Shown here one piece after another: positions 22,578-34,900 of a DNA stretch of 64,000 nt. The notes under the pieces are model-generated. The model saw only the letters and a list, made by a program, of their open reading frames with translations, had not been told where the DNA came from and did no database searches. How positions within the stretch are numbered: the first letter of the stretch is position 1; each line of letters begins with the position of its first letter. The stretch lies in assembly GCA_002102555.1 (NCBI GenBank), contig MCFL01000003.1:186001-250000 (forward strand), in the 5' to 3' direction. The translations under genes were made by a program, and so were the position numbers. This stretch comes from Catenaria anguillulae PL171 (lineage: Eukaryota; Blastocladiomycota; Blastocladiomycetes; Blastocladiales; Catenariaceae).

Positions 22578-23987
22578 CTAGTCCAGATCCATGTCATCAT
22601 CATCGTCATCCACAACGGCTTTCCGCCTCCCACCCGCCCTCTTGCCCTTGCCCTTGTTCTTGTTCTGGCTTGGCTCCAAGTCATCCTCATCCATTCCCAT
22701 GGACATGCGTTGCCGACTCGCTGTTCCTGCTGCCGCCGCCGCTCGCGTCGATGTGCGCCTTTGCGTGAGCGGCTCCTGCTTGGCAACCGGCTCTTCGTCT
22801 TTATCGTCATCTTCTTCCATGAGCTCGTCTTCTTCCTCCTCCTCCTCGTCTGCACCTGCGGGCTTTTCGAGTCGTGCACGTTTGGTGCCGCTGGTCTGTG
22901 ACGACCGTGACGACGAACCTGTGGTTGACGAGTAAACATCTGCCGGAATCATAATGGGCTGTTGGCATTTGCCACAGGGGAGCCGGGCGCCCGCACGGTT
23001 CTTGCGCTCTTCAAGACAGCGGCGGTGGTATGTGGCGTTGCAATCGGGCGTTTGGCACTCGATTTTCTACAAGGAGGTACAATGGATGATTCAGCCTGTT
23101 GGCCTAACGGCTGACAAGCGTAAGCTTGGGCGGTCGAACTTTGGCGTACAATGATGGCCACATTCTCGCAATGCAGGCAACGATCCAAATCCGGATGACC
23201 TTCCTCAATGAACTTTTTCAGCTCAACCAACGTGCGGATTCCAACAGTGTAGTTTCCACGTGTGCTACATATTGCGAATCATGCGAGAACTTGCCATAAG
23301 TCGATGCCCAGTCCTCCCGGATCGCACTGCAAATCCAACGCACGTTTCCTCCAACCACCCTTCCGCCACCAGCTTGTGCAAAACGGTCTTTTCAAACACG
23401 GCCTTTGTCATGAGCGTTGACGGGACCGTGTTGAGCACGTCCATGGACGTCAATTGCCCTTGTGGGGAATCGAGGATTTTGTTGACAAGCGTGCGGAAAA
23501 CGCCGATTTGAGGTGGGGTGAGCGTCGTTGCGAGTTTAGAGAGTTCATCTGCTTCTTCGTTGATCTGGACACACGAACGAGTGGCAGGAACAGGGAATGG
23601 TGCAGCCTGTGAGCGCAGGCAACGTAAATGGGTTCGGTTGAGAAGACGAACGAACCAATAAGCAATACGAGATGTCGCGTGAATGGTGCTTTTCTTGGCG
23701 GATAGACAAGTTGAGTTGATCCAGCGCTTGGTTGATGTTGGTAAGGAATCCAGGGAAATCGTCGGGTCTGTACGGCACTGGGGGCAGTGATGAAGAATGC
23801 AAAGTCGTGTCAATGCGCTGAACGTGTGCAATGGCAGAGCACAAGTGTACGTACTCCCAAGGGCGAGACAAGCTTGTTCGTAAATGGCCAACGCTTCCTC
23901 TTCGCGCATGAAGGGCTTGTACATTTGCGACTGGATGTATACCCGCTGAAGATCCATGGGATCAACGTCGAGTTGCATGGGTTCCAT
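22578..23987 (-). CDS. NSE1: SMC5-SMC6 complex subunit Nse1 (variant RING)
   Basis: Nse1 is the RING-like subunit that, with Nse3 and Nse4, acts in the SMC5/6 complex in DNA repair. Five exons (23855-23987, 23656-23777, 23344-23564, 23150-23264, 22578-23066) give 359 residues in frame. Landmarks are the N-terminal VYIQSQMYKPFMREEEAL, the winged-helix part (INEEADELSKLATTLTPPQIGVFRTLVNKILDS in two halves, then KTVLHKLVAEGWLEETTRGNYTVGIRTLVELKKFI) and a C4HC3 zinc-binding module: CLHC, CQTPDC, TYHRRC and CGKC. A C-terminal tail of about 120 residues is Glu/Asp- and Lys/Arg-rich, ends DDDDDDMDLD, and is longer than in animal or yeast Nse1. Introns are 77-90 bp, all GT-AG. Confidence 0.9.
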
Positions 23988-24914
23988 ACTGATTTGCTTG
24001 CGAATGGTCGGAGAGATGAGGTCGTTGGGCCGGGTCGAAGTTGGGACTCACAACAAGATCAAGACAACAGCGTGAACGAGAGGAATGCCTTGGGACGAGA
24101 TGGAAGGCGGCAAAGGCTGGGAATGAGTGGAACACTGTGGTCGATTGCGCACAGTCGTGCGACATTTCCATTGTTCGATAAATATGCGTTGCACGCTTTA
24201 CCAGAATTTGAATTTGACCTTCTCCGGCCGCTCAAGACACATTGCTCACGAATCCCGCGATCTGCGTGGTGGGAACGTCGGTGGATCAGAGGACCAAATT
24301 ACACGATCTCACTTGCACGGAGAGAAGGCTGCCACAGTACTCGGTTACCTACCATACGACATGGACGATAGAAAGATGCATGCACAACTAGTTAATCGAT
24401 AGAAGAACACGAGACTGGGACACAAGACATAAACAACCCAAAAGCAAACGAAATGTAAGGATAATGTGAAGGAAAACAGAGTAATGTAAACATGAGAAAA
24501 GAAAAAAGGTGAAAACGAATCGAAACAAAAGACAGAAAACATAATGAAAACCATGCACAAAAGGTAAAAGGAAAGGTTGGAAAGCAGCAGTGGAGCATGG
24601 AATTAGGCTCCGCTTCACTTTGAACTGGCGCCCCAGGGTCAAAGCGAGCCGTGGCAGGCATGGACGTCGCACTCGACAAGGTGGGTGGCGGGAGGGAGGG
24701 GAAGGGATGTGGTGGTTTGGTCAACCGAACCAGGGTAAAACAAGAAAGAGGAGTTCGCCAGCGGCGATCAAGAGCAAGGGCGGTCCATGGCCAACAGGGA
24801 GGAAGTGGCAGCATAGCGGTGGACAAGCGAGTGAACGAACTTGAACAAGATCAGAAATCGTCCACGGCAGGGGAGACAAAAAAAAAACAGGGAACGATAA
24901 AAACTTGGACCTAA
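23988..24914. other. Intergenic between Nse1 and Rho1
   Basis: The 5' flank of Nse1 and the 3' flank of Rho1, A-rich on the plus strand around 24400-24560. No gene is recognised. Confidence 0.4.
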
Positions 24915-25686
24915 TCAGAGAACAAGGCAAGCCTTGGACTTCTTCTTCTTGGGGTACATGAGTGCTGCCCTTGTTGCGTGTTCAAATACTTCCTTGACGC
25001 CTTCGTTGAGCTTGGCAGAGCACTCGAGGTACTTGTAGGCGTTGATTTGTTGTGCGACGGCCATGCCCTCCTCGGTCGTCACGGGCTTTTGGCCGTTCCG
25101 GCGAAGCTCGCCAATTGTCCGCTCGTCATCACGCAGATCACGCTTGCACGAAATGAGGAGAATTGGCAGACCGGCGCAAAAATGAAGCACCTCGGAGATC
25201 CACTTTTCCTTGACGTTCTCGAGGGAATCGGGCGAGTCGACGGCAAAGCAAATAAGGATAACGTGTGAGTCCGGGTACGAGAGCGGGCGCAACCGATCAT
25301 AATCTTCTTGGCCGGCTGGTGAAAGATCAAAGAAGTACGGCGGGAAGAAGATAGGTTGTCAGAGATCAAATGCGAAAACGAATAAACTACAATGAAGGAG
25401 TGGGTGCCACATGCCTGTATCCCAAAGAGCGAGCTCAACGTGCTTGCCATCCACGTACACGTCCGACACGTAGTTCTCGAAGACCGTGGGGACGTATTTC
25501 TGTGGAAAACAACACATCGACGGAAACGCAACATTAAGCGACAAGCAACACAGAGTAGCAGAAAGAGTGTTGCAAGGAATCAGGACGCACCACTGGGAAA
25601 ACACCCTTGGAGAACACAATAAGCAGGCAGGTCTTGCCGCACGCGCCATCACCGACAATGACCAGTTTGCGACGGATCTCGGACAT
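24915..25686 (-). CDS. RHO1: Rho-type small GTPase, Rho1/RhoA
   Basis: A membrane-bound molecular switch controlling actin and, in fungi, beta-glucan synthase and cell-wall integrity signalling. Exons 25591-25686, 25415-25499 and 24915-25315 give 193 residues. Visible motifs are the P-loop GDGACGKT, the effector region [36 protein letters not shown] (switch II), the G4-type CKRDLRDD (Lys where NKxD is usual, as in Rho1 proteins), ECSAK and a polybasic KKKKSK before the CAAX box CLVL. The final Leu predicts geranylgeranylation. Intron 2 (25316-25414) begins with GC, not GT: the exon ends GATACAG and the intron starts GCATGT, which is the only join that restores WDTAGQ. Confidence 0.96.
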
Positions 25687-27332
25687 GGCAGTCGTAGTAG
25701 TGCAGTTATGATATGGCTTGAACAAGGGGTGGAATCACAAGAGGCCGGCGCGCGGTATTGAAGGGTCGCGATGTGATGGATGTGCAAGGCGCAAAGAAAA
25801 GTGTCCAATAACCTGATGTGTTGAGGCAGAAGAGTAGAATTGGAATGGGTTAGCCCTTGATCGAATGTGCTATCACTTGTGAAGGGGCGAAAAGAGGGTT
25901 CAGAGGGAAAGGGTTGGTCGAAGTGCAAAATGCCATGCCGCCCCGCCTGCTCGCCCAGCGCCGAGTCACGGGAAATGATCGCCCGACTGCATCAATGGAA
26001 GAGGGGGGGGGCAACAAATGCCGTCGGCCGTCATTTTGCATATGGGCCGTTGAACTGCGAGCGTCAAGTGCGAACAAGGCTGGCCGTGGTCGCAGCTGCA
26101 ACGTGAAACACTCGGAACGCCACTCCGTGACGACTCGGAGATGGGGCGTGAGGGTCAGGTTGGGTCGGATCCGACCTCGGCCGCGTGCCGTGTGTATGGA
26201 GTATCCGGCCCTTGGGACGAGGGGAACACGCAATCGTTTTCCGTGGTGTTGGCCAATGTGGGCGTTGTTGATTGGCGGCGGTTGGGCAAAGGGGAACGGT
26301 GCAGCGGACGGCATTGACGCCGACTAGGTGACCGGGCGATTGGGCAGAGCGCATAGCCGCAGGCGATGGTGGGATGACCGAGGAAGACATTGCAGTGGGC
26401 ATGATGTGTACCGGATGGGATGGCAGTGTTGATGACAATGGTATGCGTGATTCGATTAAAGAATCGGATGTGGCCTGAATCGAGCGGTGTCACTGGTGTG
26501 TGGAAGGAAGCAAAGCAAGTTCTTCAGAGGGTTTTTGGTGGGGTTAACTTGGATGGCGTTTGGCTTGGCTTGGGTGCCGCTTGAACTTGAACTTGGAACG
26601 AGGCCAGCAACTGTCTCCGCCTTTCATATGTAAGTGCAATGCGCAATAGTCACATGAGCCTGTGCGTATGCACCGAAGGAATCAATCCATGTGATTGTGA
26701 ATGGAGCCGCATGCAAGCAGACACTTGAGCTTGGTTGGCGTTTGAGGGTCAAAACAGCGACAGGTCACATACATGTCACTTCGGCCCCCAACCCAACAGC
26801 GCCAAACTTGGCGTTTTCCTGGCCTGGTGAAGGGCTTTTTTGCCCGGCTGACTCCTGGCCGACCTCTTGGTTTACTCTCACTCGAGCCGCAAGCTCGACA
26901 CAAACCACAAGACCACATAGCGAGTTTTCCACTCAGTTTTCAGCAGCCGCAGTCGTGCTGGCCTCCTCTGCGAAGCGGACTTTTCGGGTCCTCAACGATC
27001 GCACTCGCGGTGAATTTCCTCCACAGTTCCATGTCTCCCCCTGACGACCGTTGACCTGGTGTAATCTGGCCGGTACCGTTCCTGTCTTGCCGGTGACCAA
27101 GCACAGGTGCTTTCCGTCGAATATAGATCAATGGCATCATGATCCAGTCGTGCGTGCCTGGAGTCAGAACTCAGGCTGAAGTCGACTTGGGTACATGCTA
27201 GAATCAAAGATGCTTTCGGTTAAAATCATGTCAAACGTACACATCAAACGTCAGACTTGTCAATGAAAAACGCTTCTCGCAACCTTGAGCACATTGTGCA
27301 AATCATCCCCATCTGCCTGACATCATCACCAA
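25687..27332. promoter_or_regulatory. Divergent Rho1/PPWD1 intergenic region
   Basis: About 1.6 kb between divergent starts. Only scattered open frames without coding character are seen. It should hold both promoters; no clear element is recognised. Confidence 0.4.
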
Positions 27333-29700
27333 ATGTCTGATTCGTCCGACGAAGATGTGGGCCCTATGCCGGCGTCCCTGACCGGCTCCGCCGAGGCCGC
27401 ATCAGTTGAGGCAGCTCGTCGCAAGCGAGCTAAATGTACATTTCACCAAAAGCGCCTGGACCCGTGTGTGTTTCCGGCGATCAGCACTTGTGCTGTGACT
27501 CGGCCCAGCCCAGAATCCTGTCGCGCTCACACTCCCCGCTCCCATGTTCTCTACCCAATGGATTTGCCCATTTCCCAGTCAACGCAGCGCAGGAACGAAT
27601 CTACCTCAACCAATTGCCATGCACTGAGCTCTACGAGCAATCGTACATGCACCGAGACGTTCTGACATACACACTCGTTACAAAGTCGGTTTCGTTTGCC
27701 CACACCATCCTCGATCGTTGGGCACATCTCGGGTTCTGACCGCTGTTCGACGCTGGGTGTGTGTGTTTTGTCTTGAACAGGACGGAATTCATCATCACAG
27801 CATCGGTCGATGGGCACCTCAAATTTTGGAAAACGACTGCTGACGGAATCGAGTTTGTCAAGCACTTTCGCGCCCATTTGGACGAAATCTGCGGCATCTC
27901 GGCCAATTCGCAGGGCACATTGTTGGCCACCATTTCGCCAAGCAAGGAGCTCAAGATCTTTGATGTGACCAACTTTGGTACATCTGCTTTGCTCACCCCG
28001 CTCTGTGTAAATCTGGTTCGCTACAGTTTCATTGACCAGCGATGTCCTCTAGACATGATCAACATGGTTTCGCTCCCATTTGTTCCTTCGACCGTCACAT
28101 GGGCATTTGAAACCACAAGCCCGTTTTCCATGCTTGCTGTGTACGTTTGCTTTTCTCTCCCGCGTCATTCGTTTCCCCTTTCCCGATGGCCGACTTTTCT
28201 CGGCTCTCGTTGGCACGGTTTCATATAGCTCGGACGCCGACTCGGGCGACATTCACATGTTTGATGGCAAGGGCGATGGGTCCATTTTGCACACGGTCAA
28301 GCTTCACAAGCATCCAGTTGCGGTCATGAATGTACGCCCATTGGTTGATGCCGCTGCGGATCCCGCGACTTGGATTGAGTCTCTAATGCAACTTGTTAAC
28401 TTGGCAGTACAATGCTCGTTTCAACACCGTCATCTCGATTGACGCCTCGGGCATGATGGAGTACTGGTCGCCAGACCCGCCCGCCTTCACTCTCCCAACC
28501 CGCGGGATTGACTTTGCCTACAAGTCCGACACCGACCTGTTTGAATTCAAGCGCAACAAGAACTCTGTGCCCTCGAGCCTCGAATTCTCGCCCAACGGTC
28601 ATTTGTTTGTCACATATGGCTTGTCCGATCGCACCGTCCGAGTATGGAAGTTTGCCACGGGCAAGCTCATGCGCAAGTACGACGAGTCGCTCCAAGTCAT
28701 TTCCGAAATGCAACAGGCCGGTACCGCCATTACCCGGTTGGACGACATGGAGTTTGGCCGGCGCATGGCGATCGAGCGCGAGCTCGAGGCATCGGTTCAG
28801 GCCCGGCGCTACGTCAACGCCGTGTTTGACATCTCGTCCGAGTTTGTACTTTACCCAACACTGCTCGGCATCAAGATTGTGCACGTAGGTGCTAGCAGGG
28901 TGAGCGCACTTGTTGGTGGCGCTGAGACGTTGCGTGTGCTGCACTTGGCGTTGTACCAGGGCGCGCCAAAGAAGAAAAAGGTACAGACGCTGCAGATGGC
29001 CGCATCCGAGAATCCGGCCTTGCAAGAGGCTGGGCTCGTGGATCCAATCTTGGTGGCGACGGCGTTCAAGAAAAACCGGTTTTTCTTGTTTACGCGGCGC
29101 GAGCCCGCCGAAATGACGGGTGCGGCTGTAGATGCGTCGGCTGTTGGGCGCGACCATTTCAATGAAAAGCCGACAAAGGAGGAGCAGTCGGTGGCCACGC
29201 TCAAGACAGCCAAGGCACAGCTCGCCAGCTCGGCCGTCATTCACACGACGCTCGGCGACATCACGATCAAGCTGTTCCCAGATCACACGCCAAAGACGGT
29301 GGAAAACTGGGTCGGGCATGCGCGTGGCAATTATTATTGCAACCACTTGTTCCATCGTGTCATCAAGGATTTCATGGTGCAGACTGGTTGCCCCAAGGGC
29401 GACGGAACCGGTGGCGAGAGTATTTGGGGCGGCGAGTTTGAGGACGAGATTGTGGCCGAGCTGCGCCACGACCGGCCCGGAATCGTCTCCATGGCGAATG
29501 CTGGACCTGCCAGTAACGGCAGTCAATTCTTCATTACGACTGCAGCGGCCCCGTGGTTGGACGGCAAGCACACCGTTTTTGGCCGGGTGGAAAAGGGCAT
29601 GGATGTGGTACACGCGATTGAGCAGGTGCAAGTGGACAAGAATGACCGCCCGCTCAAGGATATCAAGATTGTCAATATTACTTGCAAAATGCTTTCATAA
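27333..29700 (+). CDS. PPWD1: WD-repeat cyclophilin PPWD1 (spliceosomal peptidyl-prolyl isomerase)
   Basis: PPWD1 is a nuclear cyclophilin found in late spliceosomes. Six exons (27333-27435, 27588-27684, 27781-27977, 28053-28140, 28229-28331, 28408-29700) give 626 residues, all GT-AG and in frame. An acidic N-terminus (MSDSSDEDVGPMP) leads to the WD40 part: [55 protein letters not shown] and DMEFGRRMAIERELE. The C-terminal 165 residues are a complete cyclophilin domain with the active-site Arg in FHRVIKDFM, MQTGCPKGDGTGGESIWGG without a break, ANAGPASNGSQFFIT, and WLDGKHTVFGRV carrying the cyclosporin-contact Trp. Length and architecture match the family. Confidence 0.95.
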
Positions 29701-30038
29701 TCCGAGTCTAAAGGTGGGTGTATTGTTGTTGTCCAAAAGAACATGAAATGTGACCTGTTTAGCAAGTCAAAAAGTCAAAAAGATCAAGTACAACATTTGA
29801 AGAGCATATGTGGTAATACATGAGCGAAGCAGCGCAAAATTGGCGAAAAGGGGAGGTAACGTGGAGGCAAGGAAATGGGAAGGGACAGCTACGATCAAAG
29901 AATGGAAGCAACGAATTGAAGGGCCGGGAGATAGGTATGGCGTGAAACGTCTGGATGTAGAGAAAGACGGCACATTACTTGGATGTGAATGGTTGACCAG
30001 GCAACGTCATGCTCAAACTATCATGGACACTCGCGGCT
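29701..30038. other. Convergent intergenic region PPWD1/MADS-box
   Basis: 338 bp of 3' flank from both genes; nothing coding recognised. Confidence 0.5.
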
Positions 30039-31999
30039 CTACTCAGCGTGATTTGACGCGCCATGCTCGGGGTGAGGCGGATCAGATGCTCGGCTACCTA
30101 AAATGGCTCTGACTTCATGGGCCGGCAGCGGCAATGAAGGCGGGGGTCCGGTCAATGCGGGTGCAGACTGAGGTCCACCTGCTTCTGGCCACGCTCTGCC
30201 GTCGTACTGATGTGTGTGATAGTAATGATGTTGTGAAGACTGCGGGTGGCCAGAGCTCGTCGCGCCATTGCTTCCAGTATTGGCATGGCTGGCACCATGA
30301 TGAGGTTCAAGCAAAACGACGGGCGGTGGGAGCACACGGCCAGACGTGGGAGGGGTGATGAACATGTCGGGACCGTCGGTGCGTGGCCGTTTGCGCGGAT
30401 TGCTCGGACTCGCACCTGCAGAGTTTGGGCCCGACGAGGCTTCCCGAGTGCCGGGAGGTGATTGCATGCGGGGGATTGTGAGTTTGAGGCCACTTGGGGG
30501 GCGATTGGATCCCGAGGCAAATGAGGGGTGTTCCTGTCGCACGGGATGATGCGAAAAAAATGAGGAGGAGCCGTGGGAACCCGTAGTAGGCCGATCAAAA
30601 TGGATGGGCGTGGATCCGGGCGGCGATTGCGCTGTATTGGTTCCTCCCACAGGTGCTGCTGGCCACTCGGATGCGTGGCGAGCAGTTGGAGGCGGCGAAT
30701 GAATCCAAGAAGAACCGGACAATGTCGCAGGGTGTGACGCCGCAACGGGATGTGCCAATGTGAGCGTTGGTCGGGGTGGGGATTGGTCGCTTGTGCTGCT
30801 CGAACCTGGTGGAGGCGCGTATTGCAATGAGACAGGACGTGCCGACGTTTCGGGCGATGCGTCAAGTCCATCTTGATAGCCAGCGATCATGGTACCAGTT
30901 GGCGGTGGATAAGTATGAATGTGGTGGGAATGGTCAAGTGTCCGAGGGGTGTTGGGCGCGGGTGGGAAAGTGTCCCGTTGTTGCGACATTGACATATTGC
31001 TGCCGCCGCCAGAGTTTTGCCAGCCCAGTGGCGACCATAAGGTGTTGGATGATGACGTGCCCGAAGAAGTGGGAAGCACAGGTGCCGACAGTGGAGGTGC
31101 CGGAACACTGTATGAACCCGGAGCAAGGGGCGGCGGGCGATGCTGGTGAAGTTGATTTTGCTGCTGGTGTTGATGAACGTGGGAATGGTTGTGTGGCGAT
31201 TGATCCTGATGAGAATTGGCTGCATCGGGATGTTGCTGATATGTAGGTTGGGGTGGGCCGTGGACTGGTGAGGTGAAAGAGTGCCCATACTCGGACGATG
31301 GATGGGCTTGATACTGATACTGGGTTGCCGAAAACGACCCCGTCAACGACTCATGTCGAGAGTGCTGAGAATTGGACGACTGGTGGCGTTGCAACGATTC
31401 TTGCGCGAATGCCTGAGACTGAGGCGGAGGCTGCTGATTGCGAGTTGCCGTGGCCGATTGAATGGGATTCAGATACTGCGCCTGACCGCGAGTTGGTAAC
31501 GGTCCCATGGCCATGGCGGGCGGAGTGCTGGGATTGATTGAATTGGCGCTACTGTTGCGAGGGGGTTGGCGCAGCATGTGGTCGTACTCGCTAGCGGGAG
31601 GATCTTCGCCGTTGAAGCGGTCGTACTGTCGGAGACGAAGACAATCGTTGAGTACTGTCAGTGGTCCACAGGTAACGGACATGCAGCCGTCTGGGAAACA
31701 CGCGACAGCAAGTGCTAGCGATCATGAAGTTTAACAAGAGGACGTACATCAGCAACAGTCCTGACCTCATGAGGCTCGTCATACGCACAATACCGCAGCA
31801 TGGTGTCGTCCAAGCTACCCGTCGACGAAAAAGCAAACATTTTGCCGTTGGACGCAAAGTACACGGCCAGACACTCGACACCGCACACAACGCTAATCTC
31901 CCACAGCTTGCGGTTGATGGCCTGCTTGCGCTTGAGGAACATGAGCTGCCGCATTCGCTCGTCGGCAATGTACTCGATCTTGGTCTTGTGGCGGCCCAT
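30039..31999 (-). CDS. MADS-box transcription factor (MEF2/Rlm1 type)
   Basis: Exons 31748-31999 and 30039-31625, joined over a 122-bp intron (GTACGT...CCGACAG), give 612 residues. The N-terminus MGRHKTKIEYIADERMRQ starts the MADS-box; the I-E-Y-I and the EPHEVRT extension resemble the MEF2/Rlm1 class and not the SRF class. The second half of the MADS helix is unusual (INRKLWEISVVCGVECLAVYF where most have LxKKAxELSVLCDAEVALIIF). The remaining 520 residues are Pro/Ser/Gln/His-rich and disordered, with a basic patch NPRKRPRTDGPD that could be a nuclear signal. In fungi this class acts downstream of the cell-wall-integrity MAP kinase, in the pathway headed by Rho1, encoded 5 kb away. An in-frame ATG upstream (32095) would add 32 residues; 31999 is chosen because MADS-boxes normally begin MGR. 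Confidence 0.9.
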
Positions 32000-34900
32000 G
32001 GCGATGCCGGATTGGTTGCTACGGATTGCCGAGGGTGGGGTTTGTGGCGGTAATGGGGGGTGGTGCTGTTGGAGGTGCGGAACGGGAACTTGCAAGACTT
32101 GCTACGAGTACAAGATGCACACGACGGAAAAATTGGAGACGGCCGCCGCGTCAAGTCGGGTCGATTCAGGGACGTCCACTTGCTGGCTGAGGAATCAAAA
32201 AGGCAAGATCACGCACGCGGGTTGGCAAAGTTGGACGCTGTTGTGTGGCTATACAATACGGGAGGCGTTCCGTGAGTGGAGCCAGCTGGCAGTGAATGGG
32301 GAGGTTATGATGCGTACGTGAGCAAGGCATAGAATGAGACAGGAAAGGTGCGAAACCAATCGACCTGGATCAATCAGGTATGGCAAAAACGTCACTGGAA
32401 AACGGTCAATTGGGGCTGAGTTTAAATTCAATACATTGATGCGTGCTGAGGGTGGGTGCACGCCGGATGCATGGGAGCAGTACAGATTTGAGGAAACTGG
32501 TGGGTTGTTTGAGATTAAGAGGACCGTTCGAGTTTGCGACAGCAGCCCAAAAATGGATGAGGTAACGGGAGCAGGAATCGATGGCTGTACATATGCATGG
32601 GGGACGGGTGAATGGGAAGGCCTGATTGAACGCACCCTGTCTGAGATATCCCTAGCGAGCTAGGCCGCCAGGGAATAAATGGGCGAAATTGCTGTCCGAA
32701 ATTGCACCGACAAACGTTGCCACAGAACCCGTCGTGTGACTTGAGCAGATGTCACAATCGGCAACGAACTGGTGATGTTGTGAAAAAGTGGACGTTGACT
32801 GACGGCGGCCAAGCTTGTACTAGTAATGTGCTGTGGGGATAAAGACAGAATCCAAGCAGAAAGGGTAGGGAACGTGTCAGCCCAACGGGTCGCTGGTTGA
32901 GACACTAAAGATCGAAGAAGTAATAGCGAAAAGAGGATGGGAGGGCGAGCGCGAGGCAAGTGGAGTGCTCACGCAACATGTCGACGCGAGACAGTGGGAG
33001 CTGGAGGAAAATGGCACCGCAAGGGCGGCGCTCCCACAAATTTGCCCGGCTTGCAAACCATCGTCAGCATGCATGATGTATCAGCAAGAAAACGCCTTTT
33101 GGATGTTGCGTCATCGCATGCCGTTGTACGCGGTCTCGCGATCGAATGGCCATTTTGTTCATGCGGACAACACAGCGGAGATGAAACAAATCAGAGCCGT
33201 TTCAAGCGCGTCCAAGCCGCCGCCCTACTCAACCGCCGACATGACTCGTCTCGGTCAAGAGGTCGTACCGACCAGGGCCACACCGGGAGCATTCGCTTTT
33301 GCAGAATTGGGCCAAGTGCTTGAGGCAGAAAAAGTTTGGAGCAACAGACGATAAGGCAGGTGGGCGCGCTCTTGAGGATGGATCGGAAAGCAGGAGAAGA
33401 CGAGATGTGATTAATGTACCCAAGAAAGTGAATGTCAAGAGTCGACTCAGTAGTGATTGAATCAGGTGGGGCCCTGTGTCGATGAATGGAAGAGCGGAGA
33501 CTGTTGGGGGTCAAGAAAGCTGCATGGGAAAGCGATGCACAAAAGGGGTGCGCCACCCAGGCGGGCAGACGAAGACGCACGTATGCACGGACGGAATCGA
33601 CGAAATCAGGTGATGTTGGATGAATGTCAATCGATGGCCGTAGGACCTGGTGCGTACAGTGTCACGCCTTTTTCGTCCGATGCGGGCAGGTGGGCAGGGA
33701 GGGAGGGGGAGGGAATGCCTACTTATGTCATGTAGAACGGCGAGAGGTGATGAGCCAATGTCTGCAGAGGTACTGGAAGGAAAAGACAGTGTATTGCTCC
33801 CCGAGAGGGGAAATGTTGGATGCCGAAGGAAAAGGCATGAACCAGTGGTCCTGTGGTTGGGTTGTTCGAATGATCCAGAGTCACCTGGGCCTTGATGGGA
33901 CGTGGCACCATCAGTGAGTGGCCCTGAGATATCGCTCGAGCATGTCGCTTGATCCCGAAAAGCCGGTTGGGAGCGGAACCCAATGCTGTTTTCGGGAAAT
34001 CTAGAGCGGCGAAGCAAGTATGCGTGGGAGGAGGCAACCAAGACCAGTCGTGGAGCATTCCCACAGCGCTGAATGTCCAAGAAAGAGATGGGAATGTTCG
34101 GCAATTGAGAAAACTAAGTGACATCGTACGTGATTGTAGTGAGAGTATGTACTCAAACAGACGCAGTCATGGACGGGAGAGCTCCATGGTGTGGGGCAGG
34201 CTATTATCACATCGTGCTGTCCATGGGGTCAAATGGAACCTGAGGGCTGCTATGCCTGCCACAATCGCATCGAATTATTTGGGATTCCTTCTTCTCATGA
34301 TGCCATCTTGGATATTCAAGAATAGCTGGTGGGCGGTGAAATGCGTCCAATTGAACGAGTGCATCATGATATCCAGGCCTCTGTCTTCATTCAGAACAGG
34401 AGACAACAAGATTACGGCTCCCACCTTGTTCCGCCACTACAACCACAACAACAACAACACGTTCAAATTCATGGCACACTTGATGGAGTTCGAGCCTCGC
34501 ATTTACTCATTGCTGTGAGTTGAGTGACACAGAAGCAATGTCCGACAAGACTCCATACAAGGTTGGCTTTGCAGTATTAGATTCGAACACAGCGGCTGAC
34601 AGTGGCTGTGAGCGCCACACACTCAAGTGCCTGCTGTCCCGGAAACTGATGATGGATGTTGAGTGGCTCGCGGTGCATGTATACATCGGCCGTCCACAGA
34701 GTGAGCCTCACAACCAAGTCCAACAAACAAGTCAGGGAACACTGTTCCCTGGCAAACATTCACCTTGTCTGCAAGCTGGATGTACAAGCCAGGTTCATTT
34801 CCCATCCAACTTGCCGTTGCATCAGCGAGACGCGTTCAAGAGAGCTTGCTTGAGAGGCACAGTTCGTACATAAAGCAAATTGCCCTAAGACGACGCCTGT

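Noticed and set aside
28396-29631. 411-codon minus-strand ORF
   Set aside because: Antisense shadow of the PPWD1 last exon, which has unmistakable cyclophilin motifs.
33949-34518. 189-codon plus-strand ORF in the 4.7-kb gap
   Set aside because: No recognisable family, non-coding-like composition and no supporting splice structure.
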